Of a DNA stretch of 64,000 nucleotides, positions 21,581-33,481 are shown piece by piece (the first letter of the stretch is position 1; each line of letters begins with the position of its first letter). The notes under the pieces were generated by a model that was not told the origin of the DNA, ran no database searches, and saw only the letters and a list, made by a program, of their open reading frames with translations. The DNA comes from Hygrophila difformis. Taxonomy: Eukaryota > Streptophyta > Magnoliopsida > Lamiales > Acanthaceae. The DNA lies in assembly GCA_030278955.1 (NCBI GenBank), contig JAOANR010000004.1, forward strand, positions 51,711,459 through 51,775,458, given 5' to 3'. Both the position numbers and the translations under genes were made by a program.

Positions 21581-22097
21581 ATAGCTGTAAATAGAACAAA
21601 CAGTTCGTGAGCTGAGCTCGTTTCGACACGTGTTCGTTCGTTAACAGCTCGTTCGGTAAGTTAAACGAACCGAGCTCAAACACATAATTTGGTTTGTGTT
21701 TTAGTTCGTTAAGTTCGCGAACAGTTCGGAATTATTTTTTTAATGGAATATATATTATAAAAAATAAAAATTTTATCTAGTTGTTCTTTCCATTTTTCAT
21801 TTTTATTAATTTTATATTTCTCTCATAAATTATATTACAATATACATTATATTTTTCACACAAAATTTAATTCTAAAACAAATAAATTTATTAATAAAAT
21901 AAATGGTTCGTTAACTGAGCTCGACTAGGCTCGTATTCGTTCGTTATTAGCTCGTTCGTAAGGTTAAACGAACAGAGCTCAAACATGAAAATTGGCTCGT
22001 TAAGATTTTTGGCTCGGTTCGTATTCGTTCGTTAAGCTTAACGAACAGAGATCAAACACTTGAAGTTCGGTTCGGTTCGGCTCGTTTACAGCTCTAT
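21581..22097. mobile_element. hAT-type MITE with GTTCGTT/GAGCTC subterminal arrays
   Basis: 517 bp between perfect 8-bp duplications atataagt (21573-21580 and 22098-22105). The ends pair as ATAGCTGTAAA and ATAGAGCTGTAAA, with a 2-bp deletion in the left end. Both arms repeat CTCGTTCGTTAA / AACGAACGAGCTC-like units around an AT-rich middle. Non-coding. Confidence 0.8.
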
Positions 22098-22479
22098 ATA
22101 TAAGTTCAATCAATGGTTCATATTTATTGCAGGGTTAATAATGACATTACACTAGATAAATTTAAATAATATAAAATTGATAATTATTTTTCTTCTTGAA
22201 CTACTCAATTCTTTTTCTACAATCATAATCGTTATTCTTTTCTCCACATATCTTCTTAAGTTTTGAATTTGCAAAGTGCAAACATAATTAAATTTTTATT
22301 TTTTTTGGTAAATAAATTAAATTTTTATTGAGAATTTGAATAGTTTGTTCCACCCATACCTCACTATTAGCATTAAAGAAAAATATGTAAGAAATAAGTT
22401 TCATAGTGGAGGAGAATAAAAATTACACTCAAGTATTGAGAAAAACACTTTCATTTTGCTGGGATTACTGCAAATCCGG

Positions 22480-25400
22480 AGAATACATTCTATCTCAAAA
22501 TACAACACATTATGTTTCATTAACTTTGACATTCTGTCTCGTGACATTCTATCCCAAATAAGAATAAGTTATGTCTACACCATCCATTCTATTTCTTTTT
22601 ACTGAGAATTCTGTCCTAGAATAATCATAATGGCTAAATTTTTCTAACGTATGACATAGGTATATAACATTATGTCTTAAGGTATATGTCATTCTGTTTC
22701 ATTGAGCTTGACATTATGTCTTAAACATTTTACTATGTGTAATATTGTAATACCCGAGAATTTTCCAACATAAAATAAATACAATAAATAAAATAAATAC
22801 AATAAATAAATAAATTCAGCAAATAAATAAACAAAGGTAAGGAAATGAGAAATGAAATTTAACTTAAAAAGGAATTAAAGTAATTTAATTAAATAAAAGG
22901 AATTAAATAAGGATAAATAAATTGTTGCACGTGTACCCGACACTAAGGGGCTCGAAAACTCGAGTCCAAACATAAATTTAGATCCGAGGGAAATGACGAT
23001 ACGAAGATGGCCCGGAAAACGGAATCCGGGAGCATAGAGGGATAGAAGTCCGAAAGAGAGAAGGAAAGGCACGACGGATCGCACGGCCCGCCCGGACCGA
23101 AGTCCAGGCGTGGGCCGCGCGGTGAAAGGGCAAACGGCGCGCCACGATCGCGCCACACGACAGATTCGCCGGTTGCGAGATTCACTCGCCCGAATCCGGA
23201 TTTTCCGACTTCGGTTGAACACCTTTCGGCTCAAGACTCACCAAGGCCGACCTTGGACGTCCCTAGGTCATGTCTACCTATAAATAACCCCTCTTTAAAG
23301 CCCTGAACACTTTTCAAAACATCCATACTCTCTATACGTTCGAAAACCCTAATTCCGTTGTCGTCGGAGACACGAAACCAAGGCAAGGACTGTCGTGGAC
23401 GAATTCGGAAGATCTCTAACATCGTGGTAAGTTCGATCCGATCCTTGTTCCATATACGATTCGAAAACGAATCCTAACCTTCTTCATTTCTTCTCTACAC
23501 CCTGAATCGGATCTAGAACGAAGAACCCGACGAACGGAGAAGATAAACGGTGGACTGGAAGCCACGCCTCCGAAATCGACGTTCCCGGACGACTGGAAAT
23601 CTGTAAGTTGACACTTACATGGTTTTGGGAATAATTAAAACACTTAAATCTAAAAGCTTAATCAAGACTTTCGAAAATCTGTCAACATGTGATTTCTACC
23701 GGCGCAGCGATTTTGTATAATTTTTTCGAACCCTTAAAAGTCTTCAAACGAGAAAACCTAAAACACGAAAAACGTTCCTAAGGCTTAGATCTATCTCTTG
23801 TAAAAGTTTCAGAATTTTTCGTGATGATTTGGTATATGAAATCAACCCGAAACCGAACTGCTAAGATTTGAATCTTGAATTTCTTGACAGAACTTAGGTC
23901 TGAACTTGATGACGTTTTTTACTAGGGTTCTAGGCCGATTTAGATCTTTATCCGAACATGAAAGTTGTATAAAAATGTCTTAAGAGGGTCTCTGTAAAAT
24001 TTCGTTAAGTTTGGAGTTGATTTGCTATGGTAGATCTTGAAAATCTTGAACTGCTGTAAGATAAATTCGGACAGATTAATGTTTCTACGAAAATCGATGT
24101 TTTTGACCTGTTTCGGTATCTCGGATTGAAAAAGTTAAAACACGAAAGTTGTGTCATCTCGATGTTTCTGAGGCAGTGGTAAATTTTCAGAATTTTTGAA
24201 CTTAAATCTGATTTTAAATTAATTTTAGAGTAAACAGCGGTTTACTGGAGTCAAATCTTGAAATCTTTTTTAAACGATGGAATTAGCCTTTAGGGTTGAA
24301 ACGAGTCGAAATCTCTTTTTAAATAAATTAAGTGAAATCAGAATTTTTGAAATAAATCCCCTTACAAACTTGATAAATTAAAATTAGGGGTGAGTGCTCT
24401 GCAGGGTGCCCCCTAACTGCTTCACTTCGTGCCTTTATGGACGATGGTGACCCCGCGCGAAAATTGAGATATGATATTGCCAAAACGGCATGAGATATAT
24501 GGCCTACACTCTCGAGAATGTCCACATGGATTTCCCGAGGCTCTGGAGTGGTACTGGGTATGGCGGATACGGCTGCGGCCGCCGGTTTCCGGCTAAAATT
24601 GTCGAGATCGCGATGCAATCGTGAAACACTTGAAATTACTAAATCGGGGATGTAATGGGGAAACTTAAATTAAATTGGATTATTTATCGTTGTCGTTAAA
24701 TTGTTAAATGCTTTATTTAAATTAATTATGACTTTCATTTTAAATTGTGCTAAATGTATTATTGACTAGTGCCATGAAATATTATGCAAATTGGTTAGAT
24801 AATTAAGTTGAATTATTTATGGCTTATTATCACGTTTTATGTAAATATTGAATTAATGGCTTTTAAACCCTACGATCATGCATGTGTTAACTTACTCAGC
24901 AAGTTGTGCTGACCAAACCGTTTATTTTTCATTTTCCTTACAGAGTATGTGGAATGAAAATGAGCACGTTCATGCATGGGGGAATTATATTTTGCGAGAT
25001 TTTGTTTTTAAATTCTTACATTAGACTATAGAATAAACGGACCTGTTTAACCCGTGTTTTGACCATGTCGGTCTTATTTACATTTCCGCTGCAATATTAT
25101 ACTTAAATATTATTTCCGCTGCATTATGATATTATTATTTTCGAATTTATATTGTATGGGATGTTTGCAAATGTTTTAAATATTTTAAATACTGAAATAC
25201 CTAGCATTGCATCTCTTTAGTAAGCCGGAGAAACCGTGTCTTACTAGGGAGGTGTGGCGGTGACATCCCGACCTGGGTGACAAAAAATCGGGGTGTTACA
25301 AATATAACATTCTATTTTAAGATATATGATATTCTATTTTAATATATATGACATTCTGTCATAGAGTATATAACATTTTATTTTAAGATATATGACATTC

Positions 25401-25600
25401 TGTTTTGATATATATGACATTCTGTCATAGAGTATATAACATTCTGTTTGAGTGAACTTAACATTCTGTTTTGTAAACCTGCCATTTTGTCTTGCTCAAC
25501 TTCACACGTTAACATTCTATCTGTTTTCAATTGACATTCTGTTTTACTTCACTTGACATTTTATTTTTGCTTATATTCACATTCTGTCTTGGGGTTAGGG
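22480..25600. repeat. Degenerate ACATTCTGT-type tandem array, split by a solo LTR
   Basis: Short units such as GACATTCTGT(C/T)TT separated by TATATG- or TTAAC-like spacers occur on both sides of the solo LTR (about 22490-22745 and 25301-25590). The array evidently existed before the LTR element inserted. It is irregular, roughly 25-30 bp spaced, and non-coding. Confidence 0.6.
22746..25300 (+). mobile_element. Solo LTR of a Ty3/gypsy retrotransposon
   Basis: 2555 bp starting TGTAATACCCGAG and ending CGGGGTGTTACA, so the ends form an inverted repeat as in other plant gypsy LTRs. It is flanked by a perfect 5-bp duplication aatat (22741-22745 and 25301-25305). There is no internal region, PBS or second LTR, so it is a product of LTR-LTR recombination. 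Strand is assigned only by similarity of its ends to the gypsy element at 50.4 kb. Confidence 0.85.
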
Positions 25601-25827
25601 GAATCTTCTAGCCATTATTACAAAAATGTAAGGAAAGTAGTAATAATTATAAAAGCTGCAAAAATATTTAAATTTTAATTAAAGTTTTTTGATATAGCAA
25701 ATTACATAAATAACCTCAAATAATCTATATCATTCATCTTAGATCCAATGGCTATAAATTGTTACACATGCTTCCAGTACATACTGGCCAGCATAGGAAC
25801 TGTACCGCTCCAGAGCAGCTTGTAATT

Positions 25828-28800
25828 TTTTTTTTTTGAGAAGAAAAGAAGTAGTTATATTCCACCAAAATAAACATCCAACAGTGCACATTCTTACCTA
25901 ACTTCAAGCTACATACCAAATCTCACCAACTAAAAACAATTCAAAACAGTACTAAAGACAAATCATCAGCTACTTCCCAACCGTTCTGTGCTCCAAGTCA
26001 CTCCCTCCAAATACTGAACTGGTTCCACCAGGCCAATTCCATCCGATTGCCAAATTCAAACCGAGCTGCCACTCTTTCTGATCCTCAGGACGAAAACAAA
26101 CATAGCACTCTTCCAAAACCATTCCCTGCTTCCCAGCTACTAGCTAATTGATCCATACAGCTCAAAATACACCTCCAAGCAAGCACCCAATAGGTAGCTC
26201 GAAGTGATGTTTTTTGAGATACATTCAAAAAACTTGTTTCAAGAAACACATCAACCATACTAAAAGATCAAGACAAATGCATCGAATCAAAGGGAAACTA
26301 TAAAAGAGCTAAAGTGCGGCTGGTGGGCAGTAAAGCAACGGAGAATGGGTGAAAGGGTACCATCCATGTATAACACATCGAAACCTTCAGGGCATGTTAC
26401 AAAGTGAACAGATCATATGGAGAACTCCAATACAGGCTACAATTGAATCATGATGCAATTAGCTTCACGAACAGAAAAACACCATCCCTTTACCGAAAGG
26501 CTGGAGTCGAAACTCCATTTTAATATGACTTCCAAACTTTCGGCATTTCACCCCTTTTTACTATCAATATAACATAATTTTTTTTTATTATTTTTTTTTC
26601 TTCTTTTTTTTTTTCTTTTTTTTTCTTTTTTTTTCCATATCCCCTCTAATATTTTCAATGGGGTTCCGACAATCAGAAAAATCCCGACACGGTCTTATGA
26701 CACCAAATTTTCAAGGTTGTAAGAATCCCAAACCCAATTTTTTGAACATTTACCAACCTTCTACAATAATAACTCCTGATCTGCATCCCTGTAGGATTCT
26801 TGTGAAATACATAGATGGAAACCTGTGACAACCACTGGCTAATGGCAAGATGATTCTATGGGACCGGATAAAAGAGGCGAAGGATCGATGATGCCACAAG
26901 GTTAAGGGGGAATAAAACAAAGCGAGGGGTTTTGGCGACATATAATGGAATCTCTTGTCATGGCTGATTGAGTATAACGAGGGGTTGGCAAACATTACAG
27001 ACGAGATGATGGCCAAATTCCCCTATCCTATCCGATGCATCGAAATGATCAATAGTAAACTCAATGTGTAGCAAAAAACAAGTTCAAGAATGTAAGAATT
27101 AACATCACCTCAATTCCAAGTTGAGTTAGCTCCAAGACTCCTTTCACACCAATGGAATGTGTCAATCAGCTTTTTGAGTCAATAGCAACCATGCACCGTC
27201 CACAGATCAGCAGCAATCATCATTAGACAAATTCGATCACCAGAGTTTCCGGATAGAAGCAGTGGCTTCAGTTCCGAGATGTAAGCAGCACCACTGCAAA
27301 AGCTTTGTAACCCCAAGAATTTCAACTTCAACAGCACTAACAGTATCTTCCTTCCATCCCGTGTTTCCCAACACTCTTCATTATCATTGTTCAATCTTTA
27401 CAATCTCAGTTGCCCAGGCAATACAACTGCATACTTCTCCTGCAAAAAACAAAAACAGTGAGTTGAACAAACAAAAACAATGCTGTGACATCTCCTTTGC
27501 TCCCCAAACAGCTCCATTCCTCCCAGGGCTTTTCCTCTCAGTACCATTCCTCCAGTTTTGCTTCCCCTTTGGCACCTCGTCGAGCCCACAGGTCGGCTAA
27601 ATCATTTCTCTCTCTAAGAATATGAGAGAACCTCACCTCACCTCCAAAGCTCATCAATGTCACAACAGGGCCAAGCAGATGATGAAACCTCCAAGGGATG
27701 TTTCCGGGGTGCTGCATCCAACCCACTACATTGGAAGAATCGCATTCAAATAGAATCTTGGGAAGTGGGAAACCATGATCCCGTATAATTGCCGAGCAAA
27801 CTCGGTTGATGGCTGTGACTTCGGCTTCTATGGCATCAGTAATCCCAATGTAATCAGCCAATATGAAAATAACTTTTCCTACCTCATCTCTGATCACACA
27901 ACCGACCCCAGCCTGCCCCGGATTCCCGAACGAGGATCCATCTGTGTTGATTTTCCACCAACCCTTATTCGGTCTTTCCCACACCATCCTCCTACGAGAT
28001 ATTTTGTCGCGCTTCCTACCCCGATAAAGGAGGCTCCCTGGACCCCTAGAATTTATTCCAGCCAAGTCTGCCATATCCCCACCCTCCTCTGCCAGCCACC
28101 AAAGGTTTAATCTCCACCTTACTTCCTCAACAACACAATTTGTATCAAACTGAATGCCCTTAAAAATTACCGCATTTCTGTGTTTCCAAATGCTCCAAAT
28201 TATAGCCAATCCCAGCAGCAGCCAAGCCTTTCCAGCCCCTGCTTTAGGAATGGCATCGATCCATCCGTCCAATAATTTAGAAACCTCCCCTGGCATTGCC
28301 CACTTAATACCAAACCACTCCATACCCTTATACCAAATCGGATTAACTAAAGGGCAGTGACAGAATAAGTGATCCACTGTCTCCGTCATCCTCCCGCAGC
28401 ATGGGCAATTAATTTCTGTAGATTGAATCAGACCTCTCCTACAAAGGAGTTCGCGCACTGGTAACACCCCTTGAGCAAGTTTCCATGCTAAAAGCTTAGC
28501 TTTCACTGGGCTTTTTATCTTCCATAACGCTCGCCAAAACCATCCACGACCTCCCCCCCTCCCCCAATCTGTCCGAGCCCAACATGAAGAAATGGAAAAT
28601 CGTCTGCTACTCTCGTTCGACCACCTGACCCGATCCTCCATTAGCCTATTAATTTTAATTGAGTTAATGGTCTGTAACATCGAATTCCATACACCAATTT
28701 CCCAATCGAACAGAGGTCTCCTCAGCCGAATTTGCCATTCCCAAACAAAACCATTCCAGCTACCACAATCCGATATGTAACTCTGCTTGTTTTCTGCTAG

Positions 28801-29078
28801 GGCGAACAGCCTAGGGAAAAGAATCTTTAGGCTATATTCACCCCCAACCCATCTATCCAACCAAAATCTTGTTCTTGCACCATTCCCCACTTGAATGAAA
28901 AAACCTTTAGCCTGATCCAAGATTGCAGGGTATTCCCATGCCCTACAAATCTGTCCCCATGTAGAGCAGCCGCCTTTTGGATCAGGAATCAAAGGAGACC
29001 AGCCGTTGTAATATTTTTTGTCAATCAAGTTTTTCCATAAGGCGTCCCCAACCCCAAACCTCCACCTCCACTTAAGTT
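25828..29078 (-). mobile_element. 5'-truncated L1-type LINE
   Basis: Homology to plant L1 ORF2 begins abruptly near 29078, with a stop codon just upstream in the frame: the usual 5' truncation. The 3' end is uncertain. A T12 run at 25828-25839 (poly-A on the element strand) is one candidate, and the long T/C-rich tract at 26578-26633 is the other. I found no convincing target-site duplication. About 1.7 kb after the ORF is non-coding, apart from an open stretch at 25970-26127. Confidence 0.7.
27538..29078 (-). pseudogene. LINE ORF2 C-terminal part: zf-RVT and RNase H
   Basis: The frame is open from about 29078 to a stop at 27538 without interruption. The first recognisable residues (KWRWRFGVGDALW) lie in the segment after the reverse transcriptase. 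A zf-RVT zinc-binding region follows, with CPCCGRMTETVDHLFCHCP near the middle of the frame. An RNase H domain comes next (NTDGSSFGNPGQAG, then EAEVTAI and CDSSNVV), ending in RERNDLADLWARRG. Endonuclease and reverse transcriptase are absent through truncation, so it cannot retrotranspose by itself. The natural start is lost; the position given is where homology begins. The clean frame suggests a fairly recent insertion. Confidence 0.85.
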
Positions 29079-30140
29079 TTATTTATTGTTAAGTGTTTCC
29101 TTGTTACGATTATTATTTTTATTTATTGAAATACAGTATAATTAATTAATCAGTTTAACTGTTTTTTTTTTAATAAGTAACAATTGGCTTCCATTCATAA
29201 TAATAAGTATAATTAAGTGTCACCTATATATATTTATATATTTTGATCAAATTGAGTAATCCATAAATGATTTAAAATGACCAGAATATAGTGATATTTT
29301 TAGGAACTACTCTTACTAACTTATAGGTTTGAGCTCGAGTTTTAATATAGATATAGTATTTGAAAGAAGATTTTAATAGAATGTTGAATGAGTAACATAT
29401 TCAGCGGGTGTTGGTGTGCTGATAGGTGAGGTGTGTTGGGTGTTAAATGTTAATGAGTGTATGTTGTGGGTCAGCACATACAAAACACAATTTCAGTGCT
29501 TCAATAGGAGATGATTCAGCTCTCAAACCAAATCTTTACGAAATGAATAGATTCCCTAAAATATATGGCGTGATGTTAGTTTACTAGTACTATTTAATTG
29601 CAGAATTTTTAATATTCTCAATTTCAGTTTCATTGTTTAATTGAAAATATTACCATCATTATTGAATTAATGCTATTTTTATAAAAGTGTTCCATTTGAT
29701 AATTAATGAATTAATGCTATTATTATAAAAGTGTTCCATTTGATAATTAATTTTAACTAGCAATAATATAACCAGCTGCAGTTAATTTAGTTAGAGGAGT
29801 TGTCATTATTTTTAAATTAGGAAGCAAAAATGATCTTCTTTTTTCACATCTTAAAAATCACAGAAATGCAGCTTAACATAAAATTCTGGCGTTTCTTGAG
29901 GAGGAAATAATCTCACAAATGTAAGAGACGATGAATGGATACTACTACTACTACACACAAATCTTGAAAAGAAAAAGAGCCATGAGTTGCAGCAAAATTT
30001 CAATAATGATTTTTTTAACATCAGGAAATGGAAGTTGTTGTCCAAGTCCCTGATGACTGACTGCACCGAAGCCTGCTTGCTTCACGCCGTTAAGCCTTCC
30101 AGCTACTGCCTACTGGCGCTAATCTATCCAAACACTGGGA
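29079..30140. other. Intergenic region
   Basis: AT-rich, no gene. It includes a two-copy ~43-bp direct repeat (about 29667-29757) carrying AAAAGTGTTCCATTTGATAA. Confidence 0.5.
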
Positions 30141-30148
30141 TGCCTAGG

Positions 30149-30366
30149 TAGGGATGGTAATGGGTCGGGTCTGGGTCGGTTCCGCCAAGACCCAAGACCC
30201 GACCCAATGCTCGAGTTCGGTTCGGTTCTGGGTCTGACTCGGATCCATTGCCATCTAAGGATGGCAATGGGTCGGTTATGGATTCATTTTTATAAAATCC
30301 AAGACCCGACCCAAGCTCGGGTCTTTCTCAGTTCTCGGTTCTGACCCGGACCCATTGTCATCCCTA
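30149..30366. mobile_element. hAT-type MITE with GGGTC subterminal units
   Basis: 218 bp bounded by TAGGGATGGTAATGGGTC and, from the right, TAGGGATGACAATGGGTC, with a perfect 8-bp duplication tgcctagg (30141-30148 and 30367-30374). The interior has an extra internal terminus-like motif (CCATTGCCATCTAAGGATGG near 30246-30265), as if two elements were fused end to end. Confidence 0.85.
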
Positions 30367-30763
30367 TGCCTAGGTGGTTTCTTGTTCAACAAAAGCAATT
30401 TTAGTATTTCTAACAAAACAGGATTGCCAAAACACTCATCATGTAAGGGACACTCGTATCACTACAAGGACTGATGAAATTCACTTGAGAGCAGTCACGT
30501 TCAAAGTCTTTAATTTGGGCAAGTCTTACCAAAACTCGATGGGAAATGGAAAGCAATATAACCCAAGTTTTTCAAAGTTCAATTCACGCCCGGTAATAAA
30601 TCCTTCAAGAAAAATAAGCACTCTATCATATTCTGGGACCTCATCAAAGACTCAAAGTAAAAGAACAAATACTACCATACTATTTTGGACCTCTAGGACA
30701 TAATACAATATTCATATTCTGTATAAAAGTAATTATATCCCATATTTAATACTCCCTCTGTCT

Positions 30764-32300
30764 GGAAAAAAAACCCAAATGGTCCACTAATTTTGAAACA
30801 TTTCTTAAATAGTCCCATAATTTTTGAATTTTTCTAATCCATCCTCTAACTAGCTTAATTGAGGCCAAAATCATCCCAAACCCCCTTAATGGCATACATG
30901 GCAGTGGATTAAGGAGGTAAAATCCCATTGACCCAATAAAGTGGCTTACCTGGCAGTTGGGTTAACGATTACAAGCCTTTTTTACGGAACAAGTGGGACT
31001 TGAGGAAATATATGGAAGCGTGAGTTGGACATGGACTCAATTTGGGGTTAATTATGGAATGGAAGGAATATAAGCATCGGAATTACGGGATGGCCGGATG
31101 GACGCCTGTCATGTAACTCAAATAGAAGTCAAGAAATTAAAGCCTTCCTTGGATACACCTACAGTCTCCGAAATGGAATCAAAATAATGTGGATGATCAG
31201 AGAGTTGAACATATAATGGAATGGAGTGTGAGAAAAGCATAGAATTATCCGGTCAGAAAAATTCTTCCACTGTCGGCGTTCAAATATGTGCAAACCCGAT
31301 CCAAACAGCAATTTATGGGCACAATATGAATGTAAAGCTTGAAAGAACACTGCAAACACTTTAAAATCGCAGAAAACATGCCGGAGGAAAAATTGCTTGC
31401 CGGGGAAGACAATGAATAGTAATTTCCGGTAGGCTTCAAACTCATTCGAAAATGGAAAAATTTATGTGCATTCAACTCCCCCTCACATAAGGATCATAAA
31501 TCTGTGATCGGACATCAGAAATTCTTAACCAAAACTCGCGGAAGCAAAATGTGGCCGGAACTTTACTTTCTTGACCGGAATTTTGGCCGGGGGTCATTTC
31601 TTAAGCAAATTTGATGGATCTTATGTCGATTCCCACTGAAATCGTCTAAAAATTACAACCGTAAACTTAAAATAAAGTTTCGATCAACTAACAAGAAAAG
31701 CGATGGAAATTTCGATATTTATATATAAATTTCATATAATAGTTGCAGAAAATTAAAATGGCCACTGCCATGAATCAAGGAGAAGTGCTGTCTTCTTAAC
31801 AGCTGCTTCTCCAGTCTTCTTAGCAGCCGCAACTATTCAAAAGTGGAGCTAGATCCAAGATCCTTGTCCTCCATTTCTTCGTTGTCTTCCTCCCCTGTAA
31901 ACGCGGTGAACCGCTTTTCCTCCTCCATAGTGACTCATACAGAAAAATAACACGAAAACCAATCAATCAGTGTGTGTATATGTGTGCGAACTGTGAAATA
32001 TTGAGAAAACAAGCAGAGCGATGAAAGTGGGGGGTGACGTGTGTGAAATTTGGGGATTTCCCCTAAATCGAAGCTGGTGGAGGTCCAAAGGAGACTGACA
32101 CCTCCCCAAATGCCATGTAAGCGTCTTTGTCTGGTCAATGTCTTTTGATTCCCTTAATCCATGCCACGTCCGTCATTAAAGGATTTGGGATGATTTTTGC
32201 CACAATTAAGCTAGTTAGAGGATGGATTGGAATAATTCAAAACTTATGGGACGATTTGAGAAATTTTTCAAAATTAGTGGACCATTTGGGTTTTTTTTCC
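30764..32300. mobile_element. Mutator-like element (MULE), candidate Pack-MULE
   Basis: 1537 bp with GGAAAAAAAACCCAAATGG at both ends in inverted orientation, terminal homology running about 200 bp, and a perfect 10-bp duplication ccctctgtct (30754-30763 and 32301-32310). It has no transposase. The interior is not palindromic and contains host-like sequence at 31764-31928. Confidence 0.85.
31764..31928 (-). pseudogene. Possible captured host-gene exon inside a MULE
   Basis: On the minus strand a leader-like stretch is followed by an ATG at 31928 and a highly charged peptide (MEEEKRFTAFTGEEDNEEMED). An in-frame stop follows, and a second open segment in another frame reads AAAKKTGEAAVKKTALLLDS. 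The amino-acid composition is unlike transposon filler and resembles the first exon of a plant gene with a frameshift. I do not recognise the parent gene. If the capture is real, the MULE is a Pack-MULE. Confidence 0.4.
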
Positions 32301-32753
32301 CCCTCTGTCTAATTTAACTTGTCTTGTTGCATTTCTGTACACAATTCAATGCATTTTTTCAACCATCAATATCTCAAAATATATACAACAAAAAATTATG
32401 TAAAATATATATTCTAAAACTATATAATTATACGATTCTGAACAGACCCAGCTCGACTATTTTTCTTCAAACATATACTTGTAATAGCATTGAGTCAAAG
32501 TTAAACAATGAACCGTGCCAAAAAGTCAAACAAAACATCTTAAGACGGAGGGAGTAATTTTTAAGAGCAGTATATGTATTGTTTTAATAAGAAATCTTGT
32601 GTATATGTATACAACATTATTTTTCATTCATTCCATCTTTTTCCTTCCTTCTTGCTCGTTCATTCCATAACTATTAAATATTAGCATGATAAAAAATTAA
32701 TACTATTTTAATATATTGTTTATTAATTTAATATATATATATATAACTACAAC

Positions 32754-33435
32754 TAGGGGTGTAAACTAGGGGTAAGGCTCGAGCTCGGCTTGGTTATGTA
32801 TAAGTTCGGCTCGGCTCGAAGCTCGACGAGCTTTAAAAATTGAGCTCGGCTCGAGCTCAACCAAATATAATGAAGCTCAAGCTCGGCTCGAAGGGCCAAA
32901 AAAGCTCGACATAAATTTCAGTTTTTTTTTTAAAAAAAAACCGGGTATCCTTAGACCACATTGGACTCAAGACAGAAAAATTTTAAATTATTCAATAATG
33001 AGGTTAAAAACTTGAAAGACGGAGTTCTGTAGAAATATATTAAACTATTTATAATTCCTTATAAAGTCTCAATTTGGAAGGAGATTGAGATTTAGTTTTT
33101 TTGATTTAATGTTAACCATAATAAAATATAATGTACTATATTATTAAATAAAAGGAGGAGTGAATTTACTCTTGGACTTCCTCTTCCTCACATTTGTTAA
33201 GAAAGAAAATATACTATATTTTCAAGAAAGAGGAGTAATATATATACATATATATAATATATTCGAGCCTATTATCGAGCTTTCGAGCCGAATATTAGTT
33301 AGCTGGGCTTGAGCTCTTTAATATTCGAGCCGATCTCGAATTCGAGCCGAGCCTTTTCGAGTCGAGCTTTGGCCGAGCTTTGATCGAGTCGAGCCCGAAT
33401 ATTTTTTGAGCCTATCAGTCTCATTTACACCCCTA
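32754..33435. mobile_element. hAT-type MITE with GAGCTCG subterminal arrays
   Basis: 682 bp with TAGGGGTGTAAA at the left and TTTACACCCCTA at the right, and a perfect 8-bp duplication actacaac (32746-32753 and 33436-33443). Arms consist of CGAGCTCGGCTCGA / TCGAGCCGAGC-type units; the centre is AT-rich. Non-coding. Confidence 0.85.
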
Positions 33436-33481
33436 ACTACAACTTTTAGGAAACTAATATTTTATTTAGTTATTTAAAAAC

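Larger units (their letters stand above)
30752..32554. mobile_element. Stowaway-like MITE interrupted by a Mutator-like element
   Basis: Ends CTCCCTCTGTCT and GACGGAGGGAG flanked by TA (30750-30751 and 32555-32556). Without the insertion it would be about 256 bp. It shares internal sequence with other Stowaway copies here (CAATGCATTT..., GAGTCAAAGTTAAACA...). Confidence 0.85.
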
